Below, piece by piece: positions 5,992 to 7,557 of a stretch of 7,557 nucleotides of DNA (within the stretch, counting starts at the first letter, position 1; each line of letters opens with the position of its first letter). The stretch spans positions 1 to 7,557 of the forward strand of contig JBBQSU010000159.1 of assembly GCA_038234815.1 (NCBI GenBank), read 5' to 3'. This DNA comes from JBBQSU01 sp038234815. Its GTDB lineage: Bacteria; Planctomycetota; Phycisphaerae; Tepidisphaerales; Tepidisphaeraceae. Below the pieces are notes generated by a model. That model searched no databases and was not told the origin of the DNA. It saw only the letters and a list, made by a program, of their open reading frames with translations. The position numbers and the translations under genes were made by a program.

Positions 5992-6158
5992 GTTTCGCGC
6001 CCGAAGGCCCTTCATCGCTTGCCCGGAAAGGGTGCAGACGGTGCATGTTGTTCGAATTTTTAGACCTTTCGGTTCGAATTTCAATGCTTTTATTCGACCC
6101 CCCAATTTGCCATGCTTCTGACTAGGGGCACGCTCTCGGTCCCTGATGGAGAAATCAG
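5992..6158. promoter_or_regulatory. Divergent promoter region between LysR gene and transporter gene
   Basis: This 167-base region must hold the promoters of both genes. It is AT-rich in the middle (6046-6095). The ten bases GTTCGAATTT occur at 6050-6059 and again at 6072-6081, exactly 22 bases apart, about two helical turns, and each contains the self-complementary TTCGAA. LysR proteins usually bind a T-N11-A box and neighbouring sites about two turns apart, so this is a candidate operator. A shorter direct repeat, GGTGCA, is at 6031-6036 and 6040-6045. I could not place -35/-10 hexamers with confidence. Confidence 0.6.
6148..6152 (+). promoter_or_regulatory. Ribosome binding site of the substrate-binding protein
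   Basis: GGAGA lies six bases before ATG 6159, good Shine-Dalgarno spacing. It supports that start over the out-of-frame ATG at 6146. Confidence 0.7.
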
Positions 6159-7370
6159 ATGGCTTGTTCCCGGCTTACGTCACGTCGCTTGAATTCGCTT
6201 CTTCTCGCCGTCTGTTTTGGATTATCAAGCTCCGCGGCGCTGGCGCAGGATGTCGTCAAATTTGGTGCGCCGCTCCCGCTGACGGGTCCGCTGGCGCCCG
6301 AAGCCATCAAGCAGCAGCAGGGATACGATCTCTGGGCCGAGCAGGCCAACAAGGCCGGAGGCATCTCGGTCGGCGGCAAGAAGTACAAAGTCGAGATCGT
6401 CTACGCCGATTACCAGTCGAACACGCCCCGCGCGGTGCAGGCGACCGAGCAGATGATCACGCAGAACAACGTCAATTTCCTGTTCAGCCCGTTCGGTTCG
6501 GGCGCCGCCAAGGCCGGCAGCAGCGTCTCCGAGAAATACAAGGTGCCGACCATTGCGTCGACCGCGTCCTCCGCGCAGGTCTATGATCAGGGTTACAAGT
6601 ACTTGTTCGGTACCTTTACGCCAAACGACACGCTGACCACGCCGCTCACCCAGATCGTCAAGGCCAAGGCGCCGGACGTCAAAAAGGTGGCCATTCTGGC
6701 GCGCAACGATCTCTTTCCGCTGGCGATCGCCCAGGAAATGGAGAAGTCGGCCAAGGCCAACGGCATCGAAGTCGTGTATTTCGAAAAGTACGCGATCAAC
6801 ACGCTGGACCACTCGGCAACGCTGTCGCAGATCAAATCGCTCGCCCCGCAATGGATTTTCGTGACCGGCTATATCAATGACCTGCTGCTCGTTCGCAAGC
6901 AGATGACCGATCAGCAGATCAAGGCCAGCGTGCTCTCGATGATCGCGGGTCCCGCCTATCAGGAGTTCATTGATGCCGCCGGTGCGAGCGGCGAGAACAC
7001 CACCAGCGCCGCCTGGTGGCATCCTGCCGCGCAGTATTCCGGCAAGGACATTTTTGGCACGACCGCCAACTACGTGAAACTGGTCCGCGAGAAGTACAAG
7101 TCGGATCCCGATTACGCGCAGGCCTCGGCGTCCGTTTCGGGTGCGCTGTTCCAGATGGCCATAGAGCGCGCGGGGTCGCTGGATCGCGACAAGGTGCGTG
7201 ACGAGCTTGCCAGGATTAACGAGATGACGTTCTGGGGGCCGGTGAAGTTCGGACCGACCGGTCAGATCGATTCGCTGGAGCCGCCGGTGTTTCAGCTCCA
7301 GGGTGGAAAAGCCGTGGTCCTCTCGCCGACGCTCATCAAGCAGGGCGAATTCAGGCTCGGCGTGAACTGA
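6159..7370 (+). CDS. Branched-chain amino acid-type ABC transporter substrate-binding protein
   Basis: A complete 403-residue periplasmic binding protein of the LivJ/AmiC type (Peripla_BP_6 fold), the usual length. Residues 1-29 form a Sec signal peptide: a basic start (RLTSRR), a hydrophobic core (LNSLLLAVCFGL) and an ALA cleavage site before Q30. The mature protein opens with DVVKFGAPLPLTGPLAPEA, the family's ligand-contacting first loop, followed by GYDLWAEQANKAGGISVGGK and VEIVYADYQSNTPRAVQATE, both classic. The second lobe (about 160-290) contains KKVAILARNDLFPLAIAQEM; the C-terminal part ends FGPTGQIDS...VFQLQGGKAVV. Such proteins bind branched amino acids, amides, aromatic acids or urea and deliver them to LivH/LivM permeases with LivG/LivF ATPases. 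The ligand here is unknown. It is divergent from the LysR gene and followed after 33 bases by a broken permease gene. Its own sequence shows no damage. Confidence 0.93.
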   Translation: MACSRLTSRRLNSLLLAVCFGLSSSAALAQDVVKFGAPLPLTGPLAPEAIKQQQGYDLWAEQANKAGGISVGGKKYKVEIVYADYQSNTPRAVQATEQMITQNNVNFLFSPFGSGAAKAGSSVSEKYKVPTIASTASSAQVYDQGYKYLFGTFTPNDTLTTPLTQIVKAKAPDVKKVAILARNDLFPLAIAQEMEKSAKANGIEVVYFEKYAINTLDHSATLSQIKSLAPQWIFVTGYINDLLLVRKQMTDQQIKASVLSMIAGPAYQEFIDAAGASGENTTSAAWWHPAAQYSGKDIFGTTANYVKLVREKYKSDPDYAQASASVSGALFQMAIERAGSLDRDKVRDELARINEMTFWGPVKFGPTGQIDSLEPPVFQLQGGKAVVLSPTLIKQGEFRLGVN

Positions 7371-7403
7371 CCACCATCGGTTGAAGGAAAGCGAAAACCC
7401 GAC

Positions 7404-7557
7404 ATGCTGGCGGCCCAGGTTCTGATCAATGCATTGGTGTTGGGCTGCATTTATGCGTGTATCGCGATCGGCATCTAGCTGGTCAGGGGCGTTTTGAACG
7501 TCATCAACATGATCCACGTCTCGATCAACGTCCTTTGCGCCTATCTGGCGAGGTGAC
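7404..7557 (+). pseudogene. LivH-type branched-chain amino acid ABC permease, interrupted by stops (3' end outside window)
   Basis: The start of an inner-membrane permease of the LivH family. ATG 7404 begins MLAAQVLINALVLGCIYACI, which fits the first transmembrane helix, followed by AIGI, then TAG at 7476-7478, then LVRGVLNVINMIH in the same frame, and TGA at 7554-7556 after CAYLAR. Family members read roughly G(F/L)SLV(W/F)GVLNVINxxHG...GAYLA here. So the TAG stands at the Ser position, and the usual aromatic (W/F) is Arg and the usual Gly after His is Val. The frame itself is intact, so the damage is point mutation, not indel. A weak GAAGGA (7383-7388) precedes the start by 15 bases. The next ATG, within NVINMIH, would give only a few residues before the TGA. 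This copy cannot make a full permease unless stops are read through. Confidence 0.85.

Noticed and set aside
6225..7517. 430-codon minus-strand frame opposite the substrate-binding protein
   Set aside because: It is very rich in Arg, Asp, Leu and His, the typical mirror of a GC-rich gene; the opposite strand encodes a textbook binding protein with signal peptide and ribosome binding site.
1..7557. CRISPR array, tRNA, rRNA or complete insertion sequence
   Set aside because: No regularly spaced repeats, no cloverleaf or rRNA-like sequence and no transposase motif were found by eye.

Overview
The base composition, codon use and gene content suggest an alphaproteobacterium of the Rhizobiales, most like a Bradyrhizobium-type genome. 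This is inferred from protein style; there is no rRNA or other marker. The window reads as an accessory region. Two well-preserved blocks flank a central stretch of gene debris.

Left block (1-1449). The window opens inside the 3' end of a Major Facilitator Superfamily transporter (ends 394). After a 257-base gap comes an intact gene of the Asp/Glu racemase / maleate isomerase / arylmalonate decarboxylase superfamily (652-1449). A small-acid exporter or importer beside such an enzyme is a plausible catabolic pair.

Central decay zone (1446-4060). The ATGA overlap at the end of the enzyme gene once may have led into a membrane-anchored ORF that is now frameshifted. From about 1826 to 2680 lies a clear molybdopterin oxidoreductase pseudogene of the BisC/TorA/DMSO reductase family. 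It has two nonsense codons, two frameshifts and no C-terminal half. It abuts, tail to tail, a frameshifted reverse-strand reading frame of unknown identity (2684-2918). Further on are two facing imperfect 45-base inverted repeats (38 of 45 matches), centred on the palindrome GCCGATCGGC, and scraps that may come from a dehydrogenase on the minus strand. No complete transposase was found.

Right-centre (4061-4991). There are two hypothetical ORFs. One is AT-richer and of unknown origin. The other has a possible winged-helix-like segment and a proline-rich tail.

Right block (5089-7557). An intact LysR-type regulator on the minus strand is divergent from an intact branched-chain-amino-acid-type ABC substrate-binding protein. 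The 167-base gap between them carries a repeated GTTCGAATTT motif spaced by 22 bases, a candidate operator. Directly downstream of the binding protein, a LivH-type permease begins but is interrupted by two in-frame stops within its first 51 codons, so the transport operon looks broken at this locus.

I found no convincing new multi-gene system. The strongest observations are the patterned pseudogenisation (molybdoenzyme and permease), the odd active-site residues of the racemase-like enzyme, the inverted repeat pair with aligned stop codons, and the repeated motif in the divergent promoter.
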